From contig JAHDIQ010000004.1 in NCBI GenBank assembly GCA_020630715.1, positions 198,522 through 262,521 of the forward strand: a stretch of 64,000 nt of DNA, written 5' to 3'. Below, one piece after another: positions 50,227-58,255 of this stretch. The notes under the pieces were generated by a model that searched no databases, had not been told where the DNA came from, and saw nothing but the letters and a program-made list of their open reading frames with translations. The translations under genes and the position numbers were made by a program. Position 1 is the first letter of the stretch. Every line of letters starts with the position of its first letter. The DNA is from Nonlabens sp. (GTDB taxonomy: Bacteria > Bacteroidota > Bacteroidia > Flavobacteriales > Flavobacteriaceae).

Positions 50227-52416
50227 TTAATCCTTGATATAACTAATCAAATTAACGGCTACAGTTCTTTTGAAATCTACGATATCGTAGGGTTTTATGA
50301 TGTATCCGTTCATACCACATTCCACAGATTGTAGTCTCACATCATCTGCCTCAACAGCGGTAAGTGCTAGGATGGGCATCTCATATCCTAAAGTTCTTAT
50401 TTGTTTTGTAGCCTCAAAACCATTTAGAATAGGCATGTTTACATCCATTAATATAAGGTCAAAATTATTTTTTTGAACTATTTGAACAGCTTCTTCACCA
50501 TCGCTTGCAATGGTACAATTGACTTTCAATTTATCCAGAATTTTACTAGTAACTACCTGATTGATTCTGTTATCATCTACGACAAGGATGTTTTTTCCAT
50601 AAAAGGTTTTATCATCTAGAAGGTGTGGTAATTCACTAGTCTGTGCTTCTGTTTCATTTGTATGTTCAAATGGGAATTTAAAACTAAATGTTGATCCTTT
50701 TCCTACTTCACTGGTTAGGTTGATTTCTGAGTTTAACAAGTTTAGTAGTTTAGTAACGATCGTTAAGCCTAGACCAGTTCCATAATAGGCGTTTGCATCT
50801 TTAAGTTGTGCAAATTCTGCAAAAATCTCTTTTTGTTTATTTTCTGGGATTCCTGGTCCATTATCAATAATTGCAAATTCTAATACATCGTTATTAGTAG
50901 ATGAAGCTAGTTTAATATCAATCGTAATCGTTCCGTTTTCTGTGAATTTTGTAGCATTTCCTATAAGGTTCATTAAAACCTGTTTCAGTATCATAGAATT
51001 GCCCTTGAAAACGGTAGGAACGTCATCTTTAATATTAATAAAAAAATGATTCTTATTTTGATTTTTTGAATATTCAAAAGTGGCAAGTAAAGAGTTAGTC
51101 AATGCTTTAATATTGATCAAACTAGATTCTAAAGGTATTTTTTTAGCGTCAATTTTACCTAGTTGCAGTACATCGTTAACTAAAGCTAAAAGATAGTCTG
51201 CACTAAATTTAAGAGTCTTGAGATTTTCTTTGTTTTTATTAGGGATTTCAGGATCATCTAGTAATAACGCACTCATACCTATCACACCATATAGTGGTGT
51301 TCTCAATTCATGGCTTACGGTATTAAAAAAATCTGATTTACTAGCAGCTAGTCGTTCAGATTCTTCTTTTGCCTCTAGATGTTCTCTATTCTTTGCTTCT
51401 AACTTTTTAATTAATTTTTTCCTGTTTTTAAACCCAACGAATAGGAATCCTATAACCAGAAAACTAAGAGCACTTATAATGATTAGAAAAGTATTGATTT
51501 TACTATTACTTGCTAATAGTTCCTTCTGAAGTTGATTGTTTCTTTCGTTTACGGCAGCCTCTTTTTTATACTGTTCTACTTCAAACGTTGCGGCTATTTT
51601 TTGAATTTCTTCTGTATGAACATTGCGTAAATTCTTTTGATAAAGATCAGAGGCCTGATCTAAAGTTTCGTAAGCTTTTTTAAATTCACCTTTACCAAAA
51701 TAGATTTCAGCCTTTAAGTAAAGATTTTTTTCTTTGTCAGAAGGATTTTGATTTTCAGTATTTAAAGTTTCTGCCTTTTTGAGATATGTTTCTGCATTGC
51801 TGTAATCTTTTTGAGATAAATAATACATCGCACACTGGCTGTAATAAAAGCCCAGATCTTCTGGTAGAAATTTTTCAATAAATGGCTTACTTTTATCTAT
51901 GTAGATTCTAACCAAATCAAATTTTTCGTATTTGATACAAGACTCGGTTATATTTAGATAGATGTAACCTAGACCTATAGAATCTTTTTCTTCCTTATAA
52001 ATTTTAATCGCTTTGTTGTATTCGTTTAGTGTTTTTTTAAACGGTTGCTTCGTATTCTCGTAAATTGATGCTAACACTGCATAAGTTTCTGCTAGTTCAA
52101 TTTTATTAGTAGCACTTTTAGCATATTCAATTGATTTTTCAATAGCGATTCTTGCTTGTAAAGTATCCTGAGAAACTAAAAAATCATAGGCCAGAAATCT
52201 GTAACCTATTTGTAGACTAGCGCTGTCTTTAATCGATTCTGCAAGGCGCAATATTTCCTGATTTAAAGCCTGAGATTCTGCATATTTACTGCTGTTATAA
52301 GCTTTTGTAGATTCTTCTATCTTATCGTTTATTTCTTGTTTTAAGGCAATGGTATCTAGTTGCGCATGTGCAAAACTGATTGTAAACAGAAGGATGAAAA
52401 AATTTAATTGCTTCAT
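50227..52416 (-). CDS. Hybrid sensor histidine kinase with TPR sensor and receiver domain
   Basis: The 729-residue protein has a signal peptide, tetratricopeptide repeats (about 35-280, 'YYLSQKDYSNAETYLKKAE'), a membrane helix (about 308-328), a coiled coil, HisKA with the phospho-His in 'FNTVSHELRTPLYGVIG', HATPase with 'NLIGNATKFTENG' and 'DNGPGI', and a C-terminal receiver with Asp in 'DLILMDVNMPILNG'. The phosphorelay would continue to a partner not encoded nearby, since no DNA-binding output is attached. The signal is unknown. Confidence 0.94.
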   Translation of the reverse strand: MKQLNFFILLFTISFAHAQLDTIALKQEINDKIEESTKAYNSSKYAESQALNQEILRLAESIKDSASLQIGYRFLAYDFLVSQDTLQARIAIEKSIEYAKSATNKIELAETYAVLASIYENTKQPFKKTLNEYNKAIKIYKEEKDSIGLGYIYLNITESCIKYEKFDLVRIYIDKSKPFIEKFLPEDLGFYYSQCAMYYLSQKDYSNAETYLKKAETLNTENQNPSDKEKNLYLKAEIYFGKGEFKKAYETLDQASDLYQKNLRNVHTEEIQKIAATFEVEQYKKEAAVNERNNQLQKELLASNSKINTFLIIISALSFLVIGFLFVGFKNRKKLIKKLEAKNREHLEAKEESERLAASKSDFFNTVSHELRTPLYGVIGMSALLLDDPEIPNKNKENLKTLKFSADYLLALVNDVLQLGKIDAKKIPLESSLINIKALTNSLLATFEYSKNQNKNHFFINIKDDVPTVFKGNSMILKQVLMNLIGNATKFTENGTITIDIKLASSTNNDVLEFAIIDNGPGIPENKQKEIFAEFAQLKDANAYYGTGLGLTIVTKLLNLLNSEINLTSEVGKGSTFSFKFPFEHTNETEAQTSELPHLLDDKTFYGKNILVVDDNRINQVVTSKILDKLKVNCTIASDGEEAVQIVQKNNFDLILMDVNMPILNGFEATKQIRTLGYEMPILALTAVEADDVRLQSVECGMNGYIIKPYDIVDFKRTVAVNLISYIKD

Positions 52417-52515
52417 TTATGTTCTAATAAAGCAAGAAAATAGTAGATAATTATGGAAGTACAAGGAATTTGAGATTCATTTTAGATGAAATACACTATG
52501 TAAGTTTTAGAATTA

Positions 52516-52531
52516 CGCTTTCGCGAAAGCA
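52516..52531. repeat. Iterated palindrome, end variant, intergenic
   Basis: CGCTTTCGCGAAAGCA has a perfect 14-base core and lies between the divergent kinase and PhnA-like genes. Flanks ATTA and TAAT extend the symmetry loosely. Confidence 0.88.
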
Positions 52532-52581
52532 TAATCCTCACAATATGTTAAATTAATATTAGAGAAGTGATCTGCATTTGA

Positions 52582-52589
52582 TACTTTTG
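52582..52589 (+). promoter_or_regulatory. -7 element TACTTTTG upstream of the PhnA-like gene
   Basis: A perfect TAnnTTTG match lies 25 bases before the TTG start at 52615. No clear -33 TTG is seen. Confidence 0.5.
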
Positions 52590-52614
52590 GCTCATAATTA
52601 GTAAAACAAAACCA

Positions 52615-53196
52615 TTGAAAGAGTTATTAGAGCGTGCACAGCATCAATGTGAATTATGTACGGCGTCAGATTCATTAGAATTAAAAGTAAACCTGAGTAC
52701 TTATCAGGTTCCAGATTCTCCTCGTAACATTAAGGATACTGCTATTATAGTATGTGCTAATTGTAAAAACCAGCTAGAGAATGAAGATGCTATAGATCCT
52801 AATCACTGGCGCTGTTTAAATGATTCTATGTGGAGTACCGTGCCAGCAGTACAAGTAGTCGTTTATAGAATGTTAGATCATTTAAAACCACACGGCTGGT
52901 CTGTAGATTTACTGGATATGATGTATTTAGAAGATGACACCAGACAATGGGCAGAAGATGGTATACATCGCGGTCCTAAAATTATACATAAGGATGTTAA
53001 CGGTAATATTTTACAACAAGGCGATAGCATCGTTTTAATTAAAGATCTAGATGTAAAAGGAGCTAATTTTATTGCAAAACGTGGTACGCCAGTGCGCAAC
53101 ATTAATCTAGTTCACGATAATGCAAATCAAATAGAAGGTCGCGTGGGCGATCAACATATCGTGATCTTAACGCAGTACGTTAAAAAGACTTCTTAG
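52615..53196 (+). CDS. PhnA-like protein
   Basis: The 193-residue protein has a zinc-ribbon-like N-terminus with two Cys pairs ('CELCTASDSLELK' and 'VCANCKNQL') and a C-terminal PhnA domain ('GDSIVLIKDLDVKGANFIAKRGTPVRNI'). The family is named for the phosphonate operon of E. coli, but its biochemical role is not phosphonate breakdown and remains unclear. The start is TTG at 52615: an in-frame stop lies at 52579 and no ATG or GTG lies between, and the promoter position agrees. The stop overlaps the convergent DoxX gene by four bases. Confidence 0.86.
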   Translation: MKELLERAQHQCELCTASDSLELKVNLSTYQVPDSPRNIKDTAIIVCANCKNQLENEDAIDPNHWRCLNDSMWSTVPAVQVVVYRMLDHLKPHGWSVDLLDMMYLEDDTRQWAEDGIHRGPKIIHKDVNGNILQQGDSIVLIKDLDVKGANFIAKRGTPVRNINLVHDNANQIEGRVGDQHIVILTQYVKKTS

Positions 53197-53564
53197 TTTT
53201 TACTACGTAGCGACCATGCCCAGTAAATAAGCAATGGATGAATAATAATTAATCGCAACCAGCCTATCCATGCAGGAATGCATAACTCACCAGCACAACT
53301 GCCTATTTGTAAGAAGTATACGTGAGCTGGGATAAAAGCGATCAACATTAATATCGTGCCGTAAACTGCATAGTTGCGTAATGGTCTGAACCAGATAGTT
53401 ATGGCTATCAGTAATTCGGCTATTCCTGCTAGGTAGTTTAGTAAAACAGCATCATCTAAATAGTCTGGAATGACTTGTAAGTAAATATCCGGATTTATGA
53501 AATGCATGGTTCCTGCTATCCCATAGAAAATAGAAAAAAGTATGAGTGACCACTGTTTTTTCAT
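53193..53564 (-). CDS. DoxX-like membrane protein
   Basis: The 123-residue protein has four membrane helices with the DoxX-family pattern ('IFYGIAGTMHFINPDIYLQVIP', 'AGIAELLIAITIWF', 'LMLIAFIPAHVYFL'). DoxX-type proteins are small inner-membrane subunits of uncertain enzymology. Its start overlaps the stop of the upstream membrane gene by four bases, so the two are co-translated. No redox Cys pair beyond 'SCAGELC' is evident. Confidence 0.83.
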   Translation of the reverse strand: MKKQWSLILFSIFYGIAGTMHFINPDIYLQVIPDYLDDAVLLNYLAGIAELLIAITIWFRPLRNYAVYGTILMLIAFIPAHVYFLQIGSCAGELCIPAWIGWLRLIIIHPLLIYWAWSLRSKN

Positions 53565-53944
53565 GATAGTTTCCAGTTGTATTCTTGATGTACTTTTTTA
53601 AGAATTAAGAAAAAAGGAATCCACCAGATAAAATCATTTGTGATTAAGGTGTAGATAAATTCAAAAGGCACCACATCTTGTAGATAATTAAATATAAAAC
53701 CTAAAGGTCCAAAAATCTTTCCTAAAAACCCTACGGCAACAATAGGCCAGTGGCGCATCGGGTTATAACTAGCCCACCAGTAACCTAGACCATAAACACC
53801 TATCACCATTCCCATTCCTTGCCATACCATAGGATGATTTAAAGGTTCCATACCTACTAATTCAAAAAAATGATTAGGAAATAACACGACCCATGCGCCC
53901 CAAAGTATATTATAGATTCCAGCAAGTTGTAAGGTTAATTTCAT
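53561..53944 (-). CDS. Four-helix membrane protein of unknown function
   Basis: The 127-residue protein has about four membrane segments ('AGIYNILWGAWVVLFP', 'WQGMGMVIGVYGLGYWWASY', 'GFLGKIFGPLGFIFNYL', 'DFIWWIPFFLIL'). Similar proteins are sometimes labelled alkyl hydroperoxide reductase, but no peroxidatic Cys or thioredoxin-like motif is present, so that label is not supported. It is the first of a two-gene unit with the DoxX-like protein. No clear promoter was found. Confidence 0.72.
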   Translation of the reverse strand: MKLTLQLAGIYNILWGAWVVLFPNHFFELVGMEPLNHPMVWQGMGMVIGVYGLGYWWASYNPMRHWPIVAVGFLGKIFGPLGFIFNYLQDVVPFEFIYTLITNDFIWWIPFFLILKKVHQEYNWKLS

Positions 53945-54046
53945 AATTAGGTTAACTTAATCAATGATTTATAATTCAACAAAACAATATTACTCTACAA
54001 AAGGATATAAGTGCGATAAACAAAACATAAAACTCTACTTGTTTTG

Positions 54047-54054
54047 TATTTTTG
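54047..54054 (+). promoter_or_regulatory. -7 element TATTTTTG immediately upstream of the tiny membrane-protein trio
   Basis: A perfect TAnnTTTG match ends four bases before the ATG at 54059. If used, the transcript would begin at or near that ATG, giving a leaderless mRNA, or translation starts at the second ATG (54077). Confidence 0.5.
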
Positions 54055-54058
54055 AATT

Positions 54059-54262
54059 ATGAATCATCCAGAAAAAATGCCACTAAAACGCAGGATCCTT
54101 TTAGGGATTTTCTCAGGACTGGTATATGCTAGTTTAATGGCGTTATTTGATCATTTTAGTGAATTGCCATTTAATTATATCAAGTTTATAGTTAGTGTTG
54201 TTTTATTTGGCGGTTTTATGGCGATCGCTCATCGATGGATTGTTCCTAAGTCAAAGAAGTAA
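54059..54262 (+). CDS. Tiny two-helix membrane protein 1 of 3
   Basis: The 67-residue protein has two predicted helices (about 14-30 and 40-58) after 'MPLKRRILLGIFSG' and a basic C-terminus 'PKSKK'. It shares layout and the 'PLK-R-IL' start with the next two genes, so the three look like ancient tandem duplicates. I do not recognise a family. An internal ATG at 54077 is an alternative start. A perfect -7 box ends four bases before the first ATG. Confidence 0.72.
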   Translation: MNHPEKMPLKRRILLGIFSGLVYASLMALFDHFSELPFNYIKFIVSVVLFGGFMAIAHRWIVPKSKK

Positions 54263-54266
54263 TCGT

Positions 54267-54476
54267 ATGAAAATGTTTGATTTTAAAAAGGCACCTATTA
54301 AGTTGCGACTTATCACCGCAATCCTATGTGGTTTTTTTGTTAGTCTGTTTTCGTATTTATTTAATCTTCTATTAGATGATTCGAGTCTAGGTATGGATTA
54401 CTATGCATTCTTTTTTGTTAGTATGTCCATACTTTGGTTTTTTGTGATGCCTTATACGCTAAAGGAAAAAAAGTAA
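54267..54476 (+). CDS. Tiny two-helix membrane protein 2 of 3
   Basis: The 69-residue protein starts 'MKMFDFKKAPIKLRLITAIL' and has two helices (about 14-32 and 42-62) and a basic 'LKEKK' end. A longer frame beginning at 54195 overlaps the previous gene and is not credible. The ATG at 54267 follows the stop of gene 1 by four bases, indicating an operon. The function is unknown. Confidence 0.72.
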   Translation: MKMFDFKKAPIKLRLITAILCGFFVSLFSYLFNLLLDDSSLGMDYYAFFFVSMSILWFFVMPYTLKEKK

Positions 54477-54480
54477 TTCT

Positions 54481-54690
54481 ATGTTTGCAAATGATACAAA
54501 TCGAGCACCTTTAAAGACCAGAATATTATTTTCTGCTTTAACCACATTTTTTGTGATTTTAATAGATCAGGCTTATGACTATTATGGTGGTAAATTTGAT
54601 CCAGACTGGACTGATATAATGGTATATGCTTTCATAATGTTCACAGTCCAACTCATCGTATCCTACTTCTTTTTAAAAACTAAAAAATAA
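54481..54690 (+). CDS. Tiny two-helix membrane protein 3 of 3
   Basis: The 69-residue protein ('RAPLKTRILFSALTTFFVILID...') has the same plan as the previous two: a basic N-terminal box, two helices and a 'LKTKK' C-terminus. It begins four bases after gene 2 and ends three bases before the conserved hypothetical at 54694. The function is unknown. Confidence 0.72.
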   Translation: MFANDTNRAPLKTRILFSALTTFFVILIDQAYDYYGGKFDPDWTDIMVYAFIMFTVQLIVSYFFLKTKK

Positions 54691-54693
54691 ACC

Positions 54694-55176
54694 ATGCACG
54701 CAAATTTTAAAGACCTACCAGCAGATTCTAAAGTATGGATCTATCAGGCAAATAGACCATTTACTACAGATGAACTTAATGAGCTAAAACCACAAATGGA
54801 TAACTTCCTACAGCAATGGACTGCACATGGTAAAGACCTAAAAGCTGGCGTGGAATATCCTTATAATCGTTTTATAGTCATAGGATTAGATCAAAGCGTC
54901 GCTGGTGCTACTGGTTGTTCTATAGATGCTAGTGTGCGTTTTATCCAGTCTATTGAAAAAGCATTTAGAATAGATTTAATGGATAAGATGAACGTCACTT
55001 TTAAGAATGGGCAATACGTGGCGCATAAAGAATTAAAGGATTTTAAAAAGATGTGTAAGGACAGATCCGTGTCGCCTAAAACCATTGTTTTTAATAATCT
55101 AGTCACCACTGTAGGAGAATATCGCGACCACTGGGAAGTTCCTGCTTCAGAGAGCTGGCACAGTCGTTTTTTCTAG
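54694..55176 (+). CDS. Conserved flavobacterial hypothetical, 160 residues
   Basis: The soluble protein contains 'SKVWIYQANRPFTTDELNE', 'RFIVIGLDQSVAGATGCSID' and 'TIVFNNLVTTVGEYRDHWEVP', a pattern widely conserved in Bacteroidota. Database entries of this type are often called ABC transporter ATPase, but no Walker A, signature or Walker B motif is present, so that name is not supported. It lies between the tiny membrane-protein trio and the GH3 gene and is probably co-transcribed with the trio. The role is unknown. Confidence 0.85.
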   Translation: MHANFKDLPADSKVWIYQANRPFTTDELNELKPQMDNFLQQWTAHGKDLKAGVEYPYNRFIVIGLDQSVAGATGCSIDASVRFIQSIEKAFRIDLMDKMNVTFKNGQYVAHKELKDFKKMCKDRSVSPKTIVFNNLVTTVGEYRDHWEVPASESWHSRFF

Positions 55177-55276
55177 TTGATAACCTCGTTTAAAAATAGG
55201 TAGATATTTAAATGATATCTCACTTTTGCATACCGTAATTTCAATATCTTTCCATTTAGGAATGATTATTGGCTTT

Positions 55277-58237
55277 ATGATTAGAAACAGGCTTCTCCTT
55301 ATGATGTATAGAATATTTATTGCGTTGATGTTGATGAATTTCGCTTTCGCAAAAGCGCAGTCCACACCAGCATCACAATCACCTAAAGATCCACTACTTA
55401 CCACAGATATAGATGCCCAATCCCAATGGGTAGACAGCGTATACAACAGCTTAAGTGATCGCGAGAAAGTAGGTCAATTATTCATGGTAGATCTTTTTTC
55501 TAACAAAGAAAAAGCACACGTAGATCGAGTAAGAACGCTGGTAAAAGATCAAAAAATAGGTGGAATCATCTTTTCAAAAGGTGGTCCATTACAACAAGCA
55601 CATCTTACTAATGAATTACAAGCCAGTGCAAAAACACCATTGATGATCGCTATGGATGCAGAATGGGGCTTGAGCATGAGGCTGGATAGCACCTATGCAT
55701 TTCCATGGAATATGACCTTAGGCGCATCACAACAACACCGCAGTAGTTATGAAGTAGGCCAGCGTATAGGTCGTCACTGTAAACGACTAGGCGTTCATAT
55801 CAACTTTGCACCAGATGTAGATATTAATACAAATCCAGATAATCCTATTATCGGGAATAGAAGTTTTGGCGAGGATATGTTTAATGTCACCGCAAAATCA
55901 GAAGCCTTTATGAAAGGAATGCAAAGCACAGGAACACTTGCCTGTGCAAAACATTTCCCAGGTCATGGCGATACAGATCAAGACAGTCATAAGACCTTAC
56001 CTACGGTAGATTTTAGCGCACAGCGCATTGATAGTGTAGAGTTATTTCCTTACAAAAAGTTATTTAAAGAAGGAATGGCTAGTGTCATGGTAGCTCATTT
56101 AAACATTCCTAGTCTAGAACCACGTCCTGGATATCCTACTAGTATTAGTGAAAAAGTAGTGACAGATCTTCTTAAAGAACGCATGGGCTTTAAAGGATTG
56201 ATCTTTACAGATGCCCTGAATATGAAAGGCGCGTCTAACTTTAGTGAGCCTGGTGATATTGACTTACAAGCATTTAAGGCTGGTAATGATGTGTTGCTCA
56301 TTTCAGAAAATGTACCTAAAGCCATTGATAAAATAATGGAAGCATGGGAAGCTGGTGATCTTACAGATGAACGCATCGCGCACAGTGTAAAAAAGATCTT
56401 GAAGTCAAAGTATGCCGTAGGATTAAATAACTACCAGCCTATAAGCACCTATAACTTAATTAACGACCTGAATACAGAGCGTGATGAGGTAGTTTATGAA
56501 AAAGCCATAAGCAGTGCGATTGCCGTATTGAAAAATGAAGATATTCTACCTATCCAGAATCTAGAGATTAAGAAAATAGCTTATGTAGAATTAGGAGATG
56601 ACAGCGGTGATGTTTTCTTAAAAGAATTAAATAAATACACAAAGGTTACTAAGGTGTCTGGTAAAAGCCTAGACCTTTTATTAAAACAACTAGAACCTTA
56701 CAATACCGTAATAGTAGGATTGCATCGTAGTAATGCATCACCATGGAAAGGATATCAGATAAAGGATCAGCAATTGACCTGGTTGTATGAAATTGCCCGT
56801 AAGCATGATGTGATTTTTGATGCCTTCGTAAGACCGTATATGTTATCCCAGCTCAAGACCGTTGAGAATTTTGAAGGAATTGTGATGAGCTATCAAAACA
56901 GTGACTGGAGCCAGAAGGTGAGTGCTCAAATCATTTTTGGTGCCCGTGAGGCTAGTGGTAGACTACCTGTAACCGCTGGTGAATTCTTTCCTGTAAATTC
57001 AGGAATGGATACTAAAGACTTAAAACGCTTACAATATGGCGCCACACCTACCAGTGTAGGAATGAATCCTTATTACCTTAAAAAGATAGATAGTGTCGCT
57101 AGACATACGATTAGAAATAGTGGTGCGCCAGGAATGCAAATTTTAGTAGCGCGTAAAGGAAAGGTGATTTATAATAAGAATTTTGGTCATCATACCTATT
57201 CAAAGAAAAATCCCGTAGATGAATATGATGTGTATGACATCGCTTCATTAACAAAGATTATGGGAACGCTACCACTGGTGATGGAATTAGAAGAACAAGG
57301 TGTTATAGATCTAGATGATACCTTAGGAACTTTATTACCAGAATTAAGAAATAGTAATAAAAAAGATGTGACTGTAAAAAAAATGCTGTCACACTATGCA
57401 CAATTACCAGCATGGATACCTTTTTACATAAGAACTTTAGATTCTGTTACAAATAATCCATTACCGCAATATTATAAATCAACTAGATCTATCGGTTATA
57501 ATGTGGAAGTTGCCAAAAACTTTTATGGTAATAACATTCTAAATGACACCATTTTTAATAGGATAAAAGACAGCGATTTAAGAGAACGCAAAGGTTATAA
57601 GTATAGCGACTTACCTTATTACTTATTGAAGCGCTATTTAGAAAATCGTTATGACAAGACTTTACATGAATTGACATCAAATCATTTCTATAAATCTATG
57701 GGAATGAATTATATGGGATATTTACCTTTACAGCGCTTTCCTAAAAGTCAAATCGCACCTACAGAAAATGATCAGCTTTTTAGAAATCAATTAGTTCATG
57801 GATATGTACATGATCAAGGCGCCGCTATTCAAGGTGGAATAGGTGGACACGCAGGATTATTTAGCAATGCAAATGATGTTGCAAAAATGATGCAAATGTA
57901 TTTACAAGACGGCTATTATGGTGGTAAGCAGTATTTACAGCCAGAAACCATTATGAAATTTAATACTTGCTACTATTGTGAAGATGAGGTGCGTCGCGGT
58001 GTAGGTTTTGATAAACCACAACTAGATGAGGTAGGACCTACCTGTGGTTGCGTGAGTATGACCAGTTTTGGTCATAGTGGTTTTACAGGAGCATATACTT
58101 GGGCAGATCCAGAATCAGAAATCGTTTATGTATTTCTATCTAATAGAGTTTATCCAGATGCAGGAAACCGCTTTTTGCTTTCAGAAAATATTAGAACTAA
58201 TATTCAGCAAATTATTTATGATGCTATTATTGATTAA
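55277..58237 (+). CDS. GH3 (NagZ-type) glycosidase fused to a serine beta-lactamase-like domain
   Basis: The large protein has a signal peptide ending 'FAFAKAQS', a family 3 glycosidase domain with the NagZ motif 'KHFPGHGDTDQDSH' and the nucleophile Asp in 'IFTDALNMKGAS', a GH3 C-terminal domain, and a beta-lactamase/DD-peptidase-like domain with Ser-x-x-Lys in 'DIASLTKIMG' and 'GHSGFTGA'. It probably recycles peptidoglycan by removing GlcNAc from muropeptides and acting on stem peptides. The frame opens at 55226, but the ATG at 55277 (or 55301) gives a normal signal peptide. It is followed by bshA after 18 bases. Confidence 0.93.
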   Translation: MIRNRLLLMMYRIFIALMLMNFAFAKAQSTPASQSPKDPLLTTDIDAQSQWVDSVYNSLSDREKVGQLFMVDLFSNKEKAHVDRVRTLVKDQKIGGIIFSKGGPLQQAHLTNELQASAKTPLMIAMDAEWGLSMRLDSTYAFPWNMTLGASQQHRSSYEVGQRIGRHCKRLGVHINFAPDVDINTNPDNPIIGNRSFGEDMFNVTAKSEAFMKGMQSTGTLACAKHFPGHGDTDQDSHKTLPTVDFSAQRIDSVELFPYKKLFKEGMASVMVAHLNIPSLEPRPGYPTSISEKVVTDLLKERMGFKGLIFTDALNMKGASNFSEPGDIDLQAFKAGNDVLLISENVPKAIDKIMEAWEAGDLTDERIAHSVKKILKSKYAVGLNNYQPISTYNLINDLNTERDEVVYEKAISSAIAVLKNEDILPIQNLEIKKIAYVELGDDSGDVFLKELNKYTKVTKVSGKSLDLLLKQLEPYNTVIVGLHRSNASPWKGYQIKDQQLTWLYEIARKHDVIFDAFVRPYMLSQLKTVENFEGIVMSYQNSDWSQKVSAQIIFGAREASGRLPVTAGEFFPVNSGMDTKDLKRLQYGATPTSVGMNPYYLKKIDSVARHTIRNSGAPGMQILVARKGKVIYNKNFGHHTYSKKNPVDEYDVYDIASLTKIMGTLPLVMELEEQGVIDLDDTLGTLLPELRNSNKKDVTVKKMLSHYAQLPAWIPFYIRTLDSVTNNPLPQYYKSTRSIGYNVEVAKNFYGNNILNDTIFNRIKDSDLRERKGYKYSDLPYYLLKRYLENRYDKTLHELTSNHFYKSMGMNYMGYLPLQRFPKSQIAPTENDQLFRNQLVHGYVHDQGAAIQGGIGGHAGLFSNANDVAKMMQMYLQDGYYGGKQYLQPETIMKFNTCYYCEDEVRRGVGFDKPQLDEVGPTCGCVSMTSFGHSGFTGAYTWADPESEIVYVFLSNRVYPDAGNRFLLSENIRTNIQQIIYDAIID
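55342..55357. repeat. Iterated palindrome, one mismatch, in a signal peptide
   Basis: CGCTTTCGCAAAAGCG has one change at the centre. It encodes A-F-A-K-A at the signal-peptide end of the GH3/beta-lactamase protein. Confidence 0.78.
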
Positions 58238-58255
58238 TCCATTCAAAACTATTTC

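Noticed and set aside
53561-53944. Alkyl hydroperoxide reductase
   Set aside because: The protein is a four-helix membrane protein with no peroxidatic Cys or thioredoxin-like fold motif.
54694-55176. ABC transporter ATPase
   Set aside because: The name is often attached to such sequences, but Walker A, signature and Walker B motifs are all missing.
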